Shown piece by piece: positions 8,870 through 15,584 of a stretch of 17,518 nucleotides of DNA. The DNA is taken from NCBI GenBank assembly GCA_964611035.1, contig CAZSWT010000061.1:1-17518 (forward strand), read 5' to 3'. Made by a program: the position numbers and the translations under genes. How positions within the stretch are numbered: the stretch's first letter is position 1; each line of letters starts with the position of its first letter. The stretch comes from B33-G16 sp964611035 (GTDB lineage Bacteria; Desulfobacterota; DSM-4660; Desulfatiglandales; B25-G16). The notes beneath the pieces were generated by a model. That model worked only from the letters and a program-made list of their open reading frames with translations. It did not search any database and was not told the origin of the DNA.

Positions 8870-10144
8870 TTACTCCCTTTCATTCGGTGCTTCGTTTTGA
8901 TACGTAGGAACAAGTTCTTGTAAAAGCGATAAGGTCTGTCCACTGTCCTTATCTTCACTCGCTAAAGATATCATTTTATCGGTTTTTTTTAGATACTTTT
9001 TATCGAGTTTCTGGCCAATTTTTGCTGAAAAAATCTTTTCATGACGGGTTTTTGTTGTTCCCTCCTCAGCTGTGAGCAATTCTTCAAAAATCTTTTCCCC
9101 TGGCCTTTTTCCAGAGATAACAATAGGAATATCTTTATCCGGTTCCAACCCCGAAAGCCTGATCAATTCCTCTGCCATCTGATAAATGGATACCGGCTCG
9201 CCCATATCCAATACAAAAACATCACTACCGTTGCCCATAGCCCCAGCCTGCATTACCAGCTGAACTGACTCAGGTATGGTCATGAAATATCTCTTCATCT
9301 CATAATCAGTTATGGTAATTGGGCCACCCTTTTTTATCTGTTCCTGAAAAATAGGTACCACACTTCCTCTACTTCCAAGCACATTGCCAAATCGAACAGA
9401 AATAAATGAGGTTGAATTACTGGCCAACCCAAGGATCAGATTTTCCGCAATCCTCTTTGTTTTCCCCATCACACTGGTAGGGTTAACTGCCTTATCTGTA
9501 GAGATATTAATAAACCTTTCTACGCCAGATTCGGCTGAGATCTTTGCTAACACCTTTGTTCCATAGATGTTATTTAATATTGCCTCCCTCGGATTTTCCT
9601 CCATCAGGGGAACATGTTTATAGGCAGCGGCATGAAATACGATAGTAATATTGTTTTCTCTAAATACCCTTTTAATCTTATGTTCATCCTTTATATCTCC
9701 AACGATAGACAGTGCCTGAAGGTTTGGATATCCCGCTTTAATCTCTCTATCTATATTAAAAAGCTCAGTTTCCCCTATATCCAGCATAATAAGTTTTCTC
9801 GGATCAAACCTCGCTATTTGTCGACATAGCTCAGAGCCTATTGAACCCCCCGCACCAGTCACTAATACGATATTATTCTTGAGATAAGAAGCAACCTGTT
9901 TTAGATCAATCTTTACTGGCTCACGCCCAAGTAGATCCTCAATAGAAATATCCCGGATATCATTGAGGGTAACCTTTCCATTTATCAAATCAGAAAGCCC
10001 GGGGAGTACCTTGACATCTTTTATGTTCGCTCCTTTTACATGTTCCATTATCCCCCTGATGTCTTTTGACGTGGCAGAAGGAATGGCAATGATAATCTCT
10101 TTAATATCAAACTTTTTTACAACTTTAGGTATATCCTCTCTCAC
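8870..10144 (-). CDS. PglF/WbpM-type 4,6-dehydratase, catalytic part (frameshifted gene)
   Basis: This frame holds the short-chain dehydrogenase-like catalytic domain of a membrane-anchored NDP-sugar 4,6-dehydratase. The family converts UDP-GlcNAc to the 4-keto-6-deoxy sugar, the first step to bacillosamine or to QuiNAc/FucNAc. Visible motifs: the NAD-binding VTGAGGSIGSELCRQ, AAYKHVPLMEENP, and the catalytic STDKAVNPTSVMGKTKR. There Met takes the place of the usual SDR Tyr, as in the Ser-Met-Lys arrangement known for WbpM/PglF. The frame is open upstream of GTG 10144, reading LIHGTKVLGV, so 10144 is not a natural start. It is the continuation of the N-terminal half at 10168-10761, joined by one missing base. 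Restored length would be about 630 residues, normal for the family. Confidence 0.9.
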   Translation of the reverse strand: MREDIPKVVKKFDIKEIIIAIPSATSKDIRGIMEHVKGANIKDVKVLPGLSDLINGKVTLNDIRDISIEDLLGREPVKIDLKQVASYLKNNIVLVTGAGGSIGSELCRQIARFDPRKLIMLDIGETELFNIDREIKAGYPNLQALSIVGDIKDEHKIKRVFRENNITIVFHAAAYKHVPLMEENPREAILNNIYGTKVLAKISAESGVERFINISTDKAVNPTSVMGKTKRIAENLILGLASNSTSFISVRFGNVLGSRGSVVPIFQEQIKKGGPITITDYEMKRYFMTIPESVQLVMQAGAMGNGSDVFVLDMGEPVSIYQMAEELIRLSGLEPDKDIPIVISGKRPGEKIFEELLTAEEGTTKTRHEKIFSAKIGQKLDKKYLKKTDKMISLASEDKDSGQTLSLLQELVPTYQNEAPNERE

Positions 10145-10167
10145 TCCTAATACCTTTGTACCATGTA

Positions 10168-10761
10168 TTAAGGTATGTTTTTCTTTGGATTATCGTCTAT
10201 GAACCCAACTGGTAAAAAACTGGATCGCTCTGATCTCACCATGTCTCTCACCAGCTGTTCCCCAGCAGAACCAGCCCCTACGATCAATATATCTTTTCTT
10301 TTTTTACTGTTTGGGCCTGAATAATAAAGACGGAAAAAGGCCCGCATGCCAGTAATAAAAAACACGGTTAAAAAAAAGTCGATAAAGATAACCGATCTGG
10401 GGAAGCCTGAAAAAATTACCCAATCCCGAAAAATTAGGGCGATAAAGGCAATCATGGGAGACGTTATGGCCGAGGCCTTAATGACAGATAAAACTTCCTC
10501 AAACGATATGTAGCGGAAGGAGATATGATAGAGATTAAAAATCCAGAACATTAGGATCTTAAAGGGAACAAGTATAAGTGCGATTACAAATATTTGATTA
10601 ATATATCTTATGGCTATTTCATCAATTGAACCTAATCGGATCAAATAAGCCAAACTAAGTGATAAAAAGAGTAATATGGTATCTATAACAATAGTTAGTA
10701 ATATTTTATGGGCGCGGACAGAATTGAAAATCCTGTCTAATTTCATTTTCACATTTCTCAT
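10168..10761 (-). CDS. PglF/WbpM-type dehydratase, membrane and first Rossmann part (frameshifted gene)
   Basis: This is the N-terminal half of the same dehydratase. It has about four membrane segments (around 20-42, 50-70, 85-105 and 120-140), typical of the membrane anchor. They are followed by the start of a CoA-binding-like Rossmann domain with ILIVGAGSAGEQLVRDM and VGFIDDNPKKN. It then stops at TAA 10168-10170. One extra T (CCTTTAATACAT instead of CCTTAATACAT) would join it to LIHGTKVLGVRED in the next frame, exactly where the family continues. As it stands this half would give a 197-residue membrane protein without a catalytic domain. ATG 10761 has no obvious Shine-Dalgarno. Upstream lies the degT copy A remnant. 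Confidence 0.85.
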   Translation of the reverse strand: MRNVKMKLDRIFNSVRAHKILLTIVIDTILLFLSLSLAYLIRLGSIDEIAIRYINQIFVIALILVPFKILMFWIFNLYHISFRYISFEEVLSVIKASAITSPMIAFIALIFRDWVIFSGFPRSVIFIDFFLTVFFITGMRAFFRLYYSGPNSKKRKDILIVGAGSAGEQLVRDMVRSERSSFLPVGFIDDNPKKNIP

Positions 10762-10878
10762 ATGTTTTATTAATTACCTTGAGCTAGATATATTTCACCT
10801 TTTAGTTGTTCATTTAGAATATTTATGCTGGGTTTGCTATTGATATTTCAAAATTAGCATCCATCATTATATAAATCC
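10762..10878. other. Non-coding spacer
   Basis: These 117 AT-rich bases lie between the dehydratase start and the end of degT remnant A. I see no gene, hairpin terminator or convincing promoter. A leader for the dehydratase must lie here if that gene is not cotranscribed with the genes upstream. Confidence 0.4.
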
Positions 10879-10989
10879 TTATTTCCTACAACTCAAAATT
10901 ACCGAGATCACTCTATCTAAATCTTTTTCCGTCATCGCTGTCCCCGACGGCAGGCAGAGACCACGATTAAATAAATCTTCAGCTACTTC

Positions 10990-11311
10990 ACCACCGACAA
11001 TCCTCGCCTTATACCTCTTTTTGTTTTGTCCTGCTTTTAATCCCTGAACCCCGTCTGCCTTCCGGCGGGCAACCCTGAACCCCGAATTCTTTTGGTGTAA
11101 TCAGAATCACAGTCAGCCAACGATTTGATCTGCCATAAGGCGCCTCAGGCATAAATTCAATCCCTGGAATACTGCCGAGCTTTTCCTGATAATAAGCAAA
11201 AATTCTGCGCTTGGCCTCAACTCGATCATCCAAAACCCTAAGCTGTCCCCTTCCAATCGCCGCCAGGATATTACTTATGCGGTAGTTATAGCCAAAGGTC
11301 GAATGTTCATA
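10990..11311. repeat. 322-bp exact repeat, copy 1 (degT A)
   Basis: These 322 bp match 14575-14896 without a mismatch by direct comparison (constant offset 3585). Outside the edges the two copies are still homologous but differ often. To the left, for example, CTCTATCTAAATC stands against CTCGATCCAAATC. To the right the first difference is G/A at 11312/14897, and many follow. Confidence 0.95.
11042..11084. repeat. Short insertion scar inside degT A
   Basis: CCCTGAACCCCG occurs twice (11042-11053 and 11073-11084), separated by 19 bases containing GCCTTCCGGCGGGC. It replaces the aminotransferase segment that should follow ILITPKEFG, and the coding frame differs on its two sides. The same scar is present in degT B at 14627-14669. 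Confidence 0.75.
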
Positions 11312-11511
11312 GTGAGGTGCTGAATCTCGTGCCTGCTGAGATAAAAACCGAGGTTGGTCGATCATTTCCTTATCCTCAGATGCCAACATTCCCCCACCTG
11401 AGGTAGTAATAATTTTATTCCCGTTAAATGAAAAAACAGCCGCCTTTGCTCCCACCCCTGCATGCCTATATTCACCAAGCTCATTTTCTCGCGTAAGCGA
11501 TGACAGTTTTA

Positions 11512-11568
11512 CCTCTGCAAAGTCCGCAGAGGAAAAATTTATATCTGTCTGTGTGTGTCTGCGGCTAA
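11512..11568. repeat. Repeat-like insert in degT A: hairpin plus degenerate octamers
   Basis: It starts with a perfect 7-bp inverted repeat (CCTCTGC at 11512-11518, GCAGAGG at 11526-11532). It ends with a run of loose 8-bp units, TCTGTCTG, TGTGTGTC and TGCGGC (11544 onward). It lies exactly where the central third of the aminotransferase is missing, so it is foreign to the gene. Confidence 0.6.
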
Positions 11569-11686
11569 TTTGTATTTTGCTCCTAGAGGGGCAATATAGT
11601 TGCTCTCAAAGGCCTCCTTTATAAAATTCATCTCTTCTCCACCCATGTGGGGCGGGGAAAGGAATATTCGCTCCAGGTTCTTCATT

Positions 11687-12079
11687 CTAATCTGTTATCA
11701 GTGCTCGAGCCGCATTCAAGAATCTATCAGCAGCTGCAATGGCTTTCTCAGCATCCGTTTGGGGTACATGTATGCTGACGCCATAGTCACCAACGCCTCG
11801 CAATTCGAACAGCCAGTTCAAATCCTTACCCAGATTTTTCTCCAGGCGTCCCGTCCTGACGAACAGTTGGTGAATTGAAGCTATTACGCCGCTGTGTTTA
11901 CCAAATTCCAAGCCATCATTCAGAAGAAGAGCTGTGGCAGCGTAAAATGCTCCGTAGTAAGCGCGTGAAGCGGCGAAATCGAAATAGCCCTCTAACGCCA
12001 ATTTTCTGGCAGCGGCAATGGATTGCTCTGCCCTCTCCATATTAGCCTCGATTTCTACAGCATGTTTTTCTTTGCTCAC
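11687..12079 (-). CDS. HEPN domain protein (UPF0332-like), toxin of MNT/HEPN pair
   Basis: This 130-residue all-helical protein has the UPF0332/HEPN hallmarks: ASRAYYGAFYAATALLLNDG near residues 38-57, GKHSGVIASIHQLFV in the middle, and the RGVGDYG segment near residue 95, which corresponds to the family's conserved R-x-x-x-D-Y. HEPN proteins paired with MNT proteins are RNase toxins. In studied pairs the MNT partner silences them by adenylylation. The start is GTG 12079, which overlaps the MNT stop by four bases (GTGA), a typical coupled pair. Its stop lies one base before the start of degT remnant A. The family usually has an R-x4-6-H motif, and I do not see a clean one here, so nuclease activity is uncertain. 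Confidence 0.85.
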   Translation of the reverse strand: MSKEKHAVEIEANMERAEQSIAAARKLALEGYFDFAASRAYYGAFYAATALLLNDGLEFGKHSGVIASIHQLFVRTGRLEKNLGKDLNWLFELRGVGDYGVSIHVPQTDAEKAIAAADRFLNAARALITD

Positions 12080-12393
12080 AAGGTAAGTCCCTCACGTTTG
12101 GCAGTTCGATATAGTCCGATTTGGCCGGCTTCGAATTCGTCCACAGCTGCTGGCTTGGCGGAGATAAGGATATCGGCTTCAAGTTGAACCGGATATAGGA
12201 TGTCAATAATCTTTCGCAATTCTTGAAAATAATTAAGTGGCTGTGACAGGAGGACAAGTAAATCTATATCGCTTGAGTCATCAGCTTCCCCTCTTGCCAT
12301 GGAGCCATATAGAATCAGTCCTTGAAATCTCTCTCCATAATGATATTTTATTCTTTTCTCAATTTCTTGGATCAAAGTTCTCATCATTTTCAT
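12076..12393 (-). CDS. MNT-type nucleotidyltransferase, antitoxin of MNT/HEPN pair
   Basis: This 105-residue minimal nucleotidyltransferase carries the diagnostic GS-x10-D-x-D motif (LYGSMARGEADDSSDIDLLV, around residues 28-47). The two aspartates would bind the metal. The length is normal for MNT antitoxins. Relatives such as MntA inactivate the HEPN partner by adding AMP to a tyrosine. AAAGGAG lies 8 bases before ATG 12393, so this start is well supported. It precedes the HEPN gene with a four-base overlap. The upstream 245 bases are unexplained DNA next to degT remnant C. Confidence 0.9.
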   Translation of the reverse strand: MKMMRTLIQEIEKRIKYHYGERFQGLILYGSMARGEADDSSDIDLLVLLSQPLNYFQELRKIIDILYPVQLEADILISAKPAAVDEFEAGQIGLYRTAKREGLTL

Positions 12394-12638
12394 AACCTTC
12401 GCTCCTTTGTTTACCCTGGGAGATTCCGTAGCGACATCATGGCACCGGGGTCTATCAGTTGAATTAGTCTTGCTTATTTAATTAGGTTGTAAGACCATAA
12501 ATGCGTAGCAATGTCCACCATTCCCAATGTATTGTAACAGGGGGGGGGTGAGACCGGTTATTTCCGGTAACCTCCCCCTTCTTTCGCTTGCATCAAGCTT
12601 CCTTTCCAGGATTGATGGGACTATACACCGCGAAGCCC
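12394..12638. other. Unassigned spacer with G-tract and GC hairpin
   Basis: No gene is convincing in these 245 bases. A run of nine G (12540-12548) is followed by GGTTATTTCCGGTAACC, which can fold on itself. The degT C homology ends at a stop at 12639. The segment may be the leader of the MNT/HEPN pair joined to the edge of an unknown inserted sequence. I could not recognise an IS or intron end with confidence. Confidence 0.4.
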
Positions 12639-13013
12639 TTAATCCACAAAAACTGGCATCGCATCCTGAAATAGGATGGGGGTAACGCCGCAAATAAACG
12701 TAAGTGTTGAAGCAATCACTTCCTCCCCCTGCCCTATTCCCAGCGCCCTGAGCGCAAGGTGTTTACCCCGTGAAATGCCTGCCCCGTGCGATGAGGCATA
12801 TTTCACAAGGGCATAGCCGCTGTTCCGCTCGAAACAGCCACCGCGTGAGCAATCCCTACCTTTTTAGAAAATTCCTGCTCAAAGGCGTCCACCATAGGCC
12901 CAAGAGGGGCGATGTAATTGCTTTCAAAGGCCTCCTGAATAAATTTAAGTCTCCCCACCCATGTGGGGTGGGGAAAGAAAAGTACGTTTAAATTTTGACT
13001 TAATTCTACTCAT
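12639..13013 (-). pseudogene. degT/pglE-type aminotransferase, copy C (N-terminal remnant)
   Basis: The homology covers only about the first 105 residues of the aminotransferase. From ATG 13013 the codons give TFLSPPHMGGE, then a one-base deletion near 12950 shifts the frame. The sequence continues as FIQEAFESNYIAPLGPMVD and VAVSSGTAAM. It is then interrupted by a 50-bp palindromic insert (12762-12811), resumes with LALRALGIG and STLTFICGVTPILFQDAMPVFVD, and ends in TAA at 12639. The PLP lysine half is absent. The start codon overlaps the brnA stop by four bases (ATGA). The 5' end also contains a perfect 8-bp inverted repeat (CCCCACCC-ATGTG-GGGTGGGG, 12953-12973), which derives from the SPPHMGG codons. 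Confidence 0.88.
12762..12811. repeat. 50-bp palindromic insert in degT C
   Basis: The aminotransferase codons before and after it align directly with degT B, so these bases were inserted. The core is GTGAAAT (12770-12776) pairing with ATTTCAC (12800-12806). It begins TTTACCCCG, like the related unit at 13631. Confidence 0.75.
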
Positions 13014-13279
13014 AGTCGTTGATGTTTAGTAGAAGCATTTTCCTGTTGTAGTCTCTCGTGTAACCATATCTTGATTAAGGCCCCCCGATCTACACCGATA
13101 CTTTCTCTGATGCGATCAATCTCTTTTATAAGTCCTTCTGCTACATCAAGAGTGATGCGTACTTTTTTACCAGGACGGGTAATTCTGGCCTTAGACATGT
13201 CAATTAAATCATGTATGTCTTCCCCATTGTCGAATCGACGATCAAAATCCTTAGTATTTTTAACCATTTTTTTGATCAT
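13010..13279 (-). CDS. brnA: BrnA-type antitoxin
   Basis: This 89-residue protein is a ribbon-helix-helix antitoxin of the BrnA/CopG type. It has the family's FDNGEDIHDLIDMSKAR segment (14-32) ahead of the DNA-binding fold KKVRITLDVAEGLIKEI, and the closing DRGALIKIWLHERLQ helix. BrnA neutralises BrnT and represses the pair's promoter. It follows brnT and overlaps it by 20 bases, in the usual toxin-first order. GGGAG lies 10 bases before ATG 13279; an in-frame ATG at 13267 is an alternative. Its stop overlaps the start of degT remnant C. Confidence 0.85.
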   Translation of the reverse strand: MIKKMVKNTKDFDRRFDNGEDIHDLIDMSKARITRPGKKVRITLDVAEGLIKEIDRIRESIGVDRGALIKIWLHERLQQENASTKHQRL

Positions 13280-13544
13280 ATAATTTTGTCTCCCGTTTTC
13301 TGGCGCGTCTTACGGATATTATGCGGATAGTATCTTCACGTTGTGTGAAAATCGCTGTCCACAGCTTATTTTTTACCTTGCCTATCAAAATTGTTCTTTC
13401 TTCAATCGGGTATGAAGTCTCAATTTCAACACGATTGCTATCGTTCCATAAATCCTTAGCTGTATCAAAAGCAATACCATGCTTAGTTTTGTTAGAACTA
13501 CTTTTTTTATCATCCCATTCAAATTGTATGTTTATACTATACAT
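13260..13544 (-). CDS. brnT: BrnT family ribonuclease toxin
   Basis: BrnT toxins are small RelE-like RNases that stop translation. The 94-residue protein shows the family pattern throughout: FEWDDKKSSSNKTKHGIAF (8-26), the central EERTILIGKVKNKLWTAIF, and the closing TIRIISVRRARKRETKLYD with the Arg and Glu residues typical of BrnT. Length is normal and the reading frame is intact. The start at ATG 13544 has no good Shine-Dalgarno. The inverted repeat GCGTAC-N9-GTACGC at 13604-13624, about 60 bp upstream, could be an operator. Together with brnA it forms an intact TA module. Confidence 0.9.
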   Translation of the reverse strand: MYSINIQFEWDDKKSSSNKTKHGIAFDTAKDLWNDSNRVEIETSYPIEERTILIGKVKNKLWTAIFTQREDTIRIISVRRARKRETKLYDQKNG

Positions 13545-13603
13545 ATATTGTTCAAATATGCAACATAATTTACAGTGGAATAGGTTTATTCATTATTTTT
13601 TAA

Positions 13604-13624
13604 GCGTACTTTTTATTTGTACGC
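13604..13624. promoter_or_regulatory. Inverted repeat upstream of brnT, possible operator
   Basis: GCGTAC (13604-13609) and GTACGC (13619-13624) form a perfect 6-bp inverted repeat with a 9-base spacer, upstream of brnT. BrnA-type antitoxins autoregulate, so an operator is plausible. It might equally be a chance or remnant hairpin. Confidence 0.3.
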
Positions 13625-13630
13625 AAGATG

Positions 13631-13699
13631 TTTACCCCGCCTGCCCAATGAAATCTTTACCGAGTGAAATGCGAAGCCTATTTCACTGGGGCCTGCCCT
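13631..13699. repeat. Palindromic repeat unit, second copy
   Basis: It begins TTTACCCCG like the insert in degT C. It carries the same core, GTGAAAT (13664-13670) facing ATTTCAC (13680-13686), followed by GGGG. It lies between the divergent brnT and ribbon-helix-helix/ParE modules. Confidence 0.65.
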
Positions 13700-13762
13700 T
13701 TAATGAGTGACCCCTCTGTTTTAGTTTAATTCACCTGCCCCATTTTCTCTCCATCTTTTTAA

Positions 13763-13791
13763 TTGATTTTTTTCTATTAAATTATTATATT
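13763..13791 (+). promoter_or_regulatory. Sigma70-like promoter for the plus-strand TA pair
   Basis: TTGATT (13763-13768) and TATATT (13786-13791) are spaced by 17 bases and lie 45 bases before the antitoxin start. The -10 matches 5 of 6 and the -35 matches 4 of 6. GTATAC follows shortly after and might be part of an operator. Confidence 0.5.
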
Positions 13792-13835
13792 GATTTAAAT
13801 GTATACAAATGAATTACATGCTAAAGGAGGCATCT

Positions 13836-14087
13836 ATGGGAAATGCAAATGTAACTGCCCGGTTAGATCCAGAAACAAAGGAAAAGCTGGATCTGCTTGC
13901 TAAATCCACAGCTCGTTCCAAGTCTTTTCTCATTTCTGAAGCTGTACGCGCCTATGTGAAAGAACAGGCTTGGCAAATCGATGCAATCAAGGAGGGAATA
14001 AAGCAGGCCGATGCAGGCAATTTCGCATCACAGGCCGAGATCGGATCGGCTTTCACAAAATGGGGGGTAAATGTCCAAAAAGATTAG
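13836..14087 (+). CDS. Ribbon-helix-helix (ParD/CopG-like) antitoxin
   Basis: This 83-residue antitoxin starts with the DNA-binding ribbon and helices (NVTARLDPETKEKLDLLAKS, then SKSFLISEAVRAYVKEQ). It ends in a toxin-binding tail (QIDAIKEGIKQADAGNFAS). I chose ATG 13836 because AAAGGAGG stands 5 bases before it. An in-frame ATG at 13809 would add nine residues without such a signal. It represses its own promoter in studied relatives. It overlaps the toxin gene by 17 bases. It is one of only two recognised plus-strand genes, so this pair is an independent unit dropped between minus-strand genes. Confidence 0.9.
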   Translation: MGNANVTARLDPETKEKLDLLAKSTARSKSFLISEAVRAYVKEQAWQIDAIKEGIKQADAGNFASQAEIGSAFTKWGVNVQKD

Positions 14088-14361
14088 GTGGTTGCGCCTG
14101 GCTCTTGCCGACTTAGACGAACTTATGGCCTATATCGCCGAGGACGACCCCGAAGCGGCGACCAAAGTTGCCGGGAAAATTTGGGAAACAACCCGAATGC
14201 TTTCAAATCATCCGGCCATAGGAAAACCTGGCCGTATTTTTGGTACCAGGGAGATCGTCGCAACTGGCACATCTTATATTATTCCCTACCGTGTAGTAGG
14301 CAATGAGGTACAAATCCTCAGGATCCTGCATGGTGCCAGAAAATGGCCGGAGAACTTATAA
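14071..14361 (+). CDS. RelE/ParE family toxin
   Basis: This 96-residue protein has the ParE-type layout: an N-terminal strand and helix (LRLALADLDELMAYIAEDDPEAA), the HPAIGKPGRIFGTREIV centre, and the closing TSYIIPYRVVGNEVQILRI with HGARKWP. ParE-like members poison DNA gyrase and RelE-like members cut mRNA. The GxPGRxxGTRE pattern and the C-terminal HGAR-W-P favour the ParE branch. ATG 14071 lies inside the antitoxin's last codons, the usual coupled arrangement. The frame is complete and appears functional. Confidence 0.9.
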   Translation: MSKKIRWLRLALADLDELMAYIAEDDPEAATKVAGKIWETTRMLSNHPAIGKPGRIFGTREIVATGTSYIIPYRVVGNEVQILRILHGARKWPENL

Positions 14362-14463
14362 TTATCTCCGCGCTACCTTGCTAAAGAGAACATCTTTGAT
14401 TCAGGACGAAAATTCATCCCGCCATAGCCCGCTACCGCTCTTGGTCCATCCCATAATTTCTGT

Positions 14464-14601
14464 TTATCTCTTACAACCCAAAATCACCGAGACAACTCGA
14501 TCCAAATCTTTTTCTGTCATTGCAGTTCCAGATGGCAGGCAGAGACCACGATTGAATAAATCCTCTGCCACTTTACCACCGACAATCCTCGCCTTATACC
14601 T
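14464..14601 (-). pseudogene. Detached C-terminal end of degT copy B
   Basis: These 46 codons encode the normal end of the aminotransferase (RYKARIVGGEVAEDLF, then LCLPSGTAMTEKDLDRVV), ending in TAA 14464. They lie in a different frame from the main degT B reading frame, which stops at 14594. The 43-bp scar at 14627-14669 lies just upstream. The intervening family segment, expected to contain a substrate-binding block of about 30 residues, is gone. Confidence 0.85.
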
Positions 14602-14896
14602 CTTTTTGTTTTGTCCTGCTTTTAATCCCTGAACCCCGTCTGCCTTCCGGCGGGCAACCCTGAACCCCGAATTCTTTTGGTGTAATCAGAATCACAGTCA
14701 GCCAACGATTTGATCTGCCATAAGGCGCCTCAGGCATAAATTCAATCCCTGGAATACTGCCGAGCTTTTCCTGATAATAAGCAAAAATTCTGCGCTTGGC
14801 CTCAACTCGATCATCCAAAACCCTAAGCTGTCCCCTTCCAATCGCCGCCAGGATATTACTTATGCGGTAGTTATAGCCAAAGGTCGAATGTTCATA
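14575..14896. repeat. 322-bp exact repeat, copy 2 (degT B)
   Basis: This is the partner of 10990-11311, identical over the whole length and in the same orientation. It includes the insertion scar and about 230 bases of aminotransferase coding sequence. Confidence 0.95.
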
Positions 14897-15583
14897 ATGA
14901 GGGGCCGGATCTCGTGCCTGCTGAGATAAAAACCGAACTTGGTCGATGAGGTCTTCATCATCAGAAACCAACATCCCACCACCAGAAGTGGTAATGATTT
15001 TATTTCCATTAAATGAGAAAACAGCCGCTTTCGCTCCCGCACCAGCATGGCGGTCCTTATAGGTCGCTCCAAGAGCCTCGGCTGAATCCGTCACAACCGG
15101 TATATCATATTGAGCGCAAATTCCCACAATCCTATCTAAATCCGCACATGAACCATAAATATCAGTAGGCACTACTGCTTTAGGGAGTTTTCTACGTCTT
15201 TTACAGGTTTCTATTTCATCCGCTAATAAGTCAGGGTCCATATTCCATGTGGTCTTATCCGAATCAATGAATACAGGCGTTGCATCTTGAAAAAGAATCG
15301 GTGTCACGCCACCAATGAATGTGAGTGTTGAGGCAATTACCTCATCACCTGACTCTATGCCGAGTGTGCGTAAGGCCAGATGCATTGCAGCTGTCCCGCT
15401 CGACACAGCCACGGCATAAGGAATCCCTACCTTTTCGGCAAATTCGCTCTCAAAGGCATCCACCATAGGACCAAGAGGGGCGATGTAATTGCTTTCAAAG
15501 GCCTCCTGAATAAATTCAAGTTCCTTCCCACTCATGTGGGGCGGGGAAAGAAAAATTCGAGATTTTTTTGAATGTTTACTCAT
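14594..15583 (-). CDS. DegT/PglE-type PLP aminotransferase, copy B (3' end altered)
   Basis: Family members transfer an amino group to a 4-keto sugar nucleotide. With the neighbouring pglC-, D- and F-like genes, the PglE role (amination of the UDP-4-keto-6-deoxy sugar) is likely. From ATG 15583 the fold is intact for about 300 residues: SSGTAAMHLAL (61-71), D166 in VTDSAEALG, and the PLP lysine K195 in FSFNGNKIITTSGGG. After ILITPKEFG the protein runs into a 43-bp repeat scar and an unrelated tail ending RTKQKEV. The true C-terminus lies out of frame at 14464-14601. It is therefore about 329 residues instead of some 380, and probably impaired. The ATG follows the pglD-like stop by one base; an in-frame TTG at 15595 is an alternative. 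Confidence 0.88.
   Translation of the reverse strand: MSKHSKKSRIFLSPPHMSGKELEFIQEAFESNYIAPLGPMVDAFESEFAEKVGIPYAVAVSSGTAAMHLALRTLGIESGDEVIASTLTFIGGVTPILFQDATPVFIDSDKTTWNMDPDLLADEIETCKRRRKLPKAVVPTDIYGSCADLDRIVGICAQYDIPVVTDSAEALGATYKDRHAGAGAKAAVFSFNGNKIITTSGGGMLVSDDEDLIDQVRFLSQQARDPAPHYEHSTFGYNYRISNILAAIGRGQLRVLDDRVEAKRRIFAYYQEKLGSIPGIEFMPEAPYGRSNRWLTVILITPKEFGVQGCPPEGRRGSGIKSRTKQKEV
14627..14669. repeat. Short insertion scar inside degT B
   Basis: Same sequence and position in the gene as the scar at 11042-11084: CCCTGAACCCCG twice around a GC-rich core. It marks where the aminotransferase reading frame is lost. Confidence 0.75.
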
Positions 15584-15584
15584 A

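Larger units (their letters stand above)
10879..11685 (-). pseudogene. degT/pglE-type aminotransferase, copy A (internally deleted remnant)
   Basis: The pieces of a DegT/DnrJ/EryC1 PLP aminotransferase lie in order but are broken. ATG 11685 starts a good N-terminus (IFLSPPHMGGEEMNFI through NYIAPLGA). The next roughly 130 residues, including the SSGTAAMHLAL and DSAEALG segments, are missing and replaced by about 95 bp of unrelated repeat-rich DNA. Homology resumes near 11486 with YRHAGVGAKAAVFSFNGNK (the PLP lysine) and runs to about 11090. A 43-bp repeat scar (11042-11084) then breaks the frame. The last 46 codons (ending TAA 10879) lie in a different frame with VGGEVAEDLF and LCLPSGTAMTEKDL. 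It cannot make an active enzyme. The ATG is separated by a single base from the HEPN stop. Confidence 0.88.

Noticed and set aside
10160..10200. Programmed -1 frameshift joining the two halves of the dehydratase
   Set aside because: The frame relation would fit a -1 shift, but the only A-rich run (GAAAAAC) is not a standard slippery heptamer, no stimulatory structure is evident, and the family is not known to use recoding. A one-base loss is simpler.
12478..12693. A 71-codon minus-strand open frame as a gene
   Set aside because: It reads degT remnant C out of frame and then unrelated spacer. The true frame gives ILFQDAMPVFVD and a stop.
12953..12973. Perfect 8-bp GC hairpin in degT C as a terminator or operator
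   Set aside because: It is made by the codons for SPPHMGG, which are conserved in the protein in all three copies, and no T tract follows. It is mentioned only as a possible recombination spot.
10990..14896. Assembly duplication as the cause of the 322-bp identity
   Set aside because: The flanking homologous sequence differs on both sides and the neighbouring genes are different, so the two loci are real and distinct. Long reads would still be the firm test.
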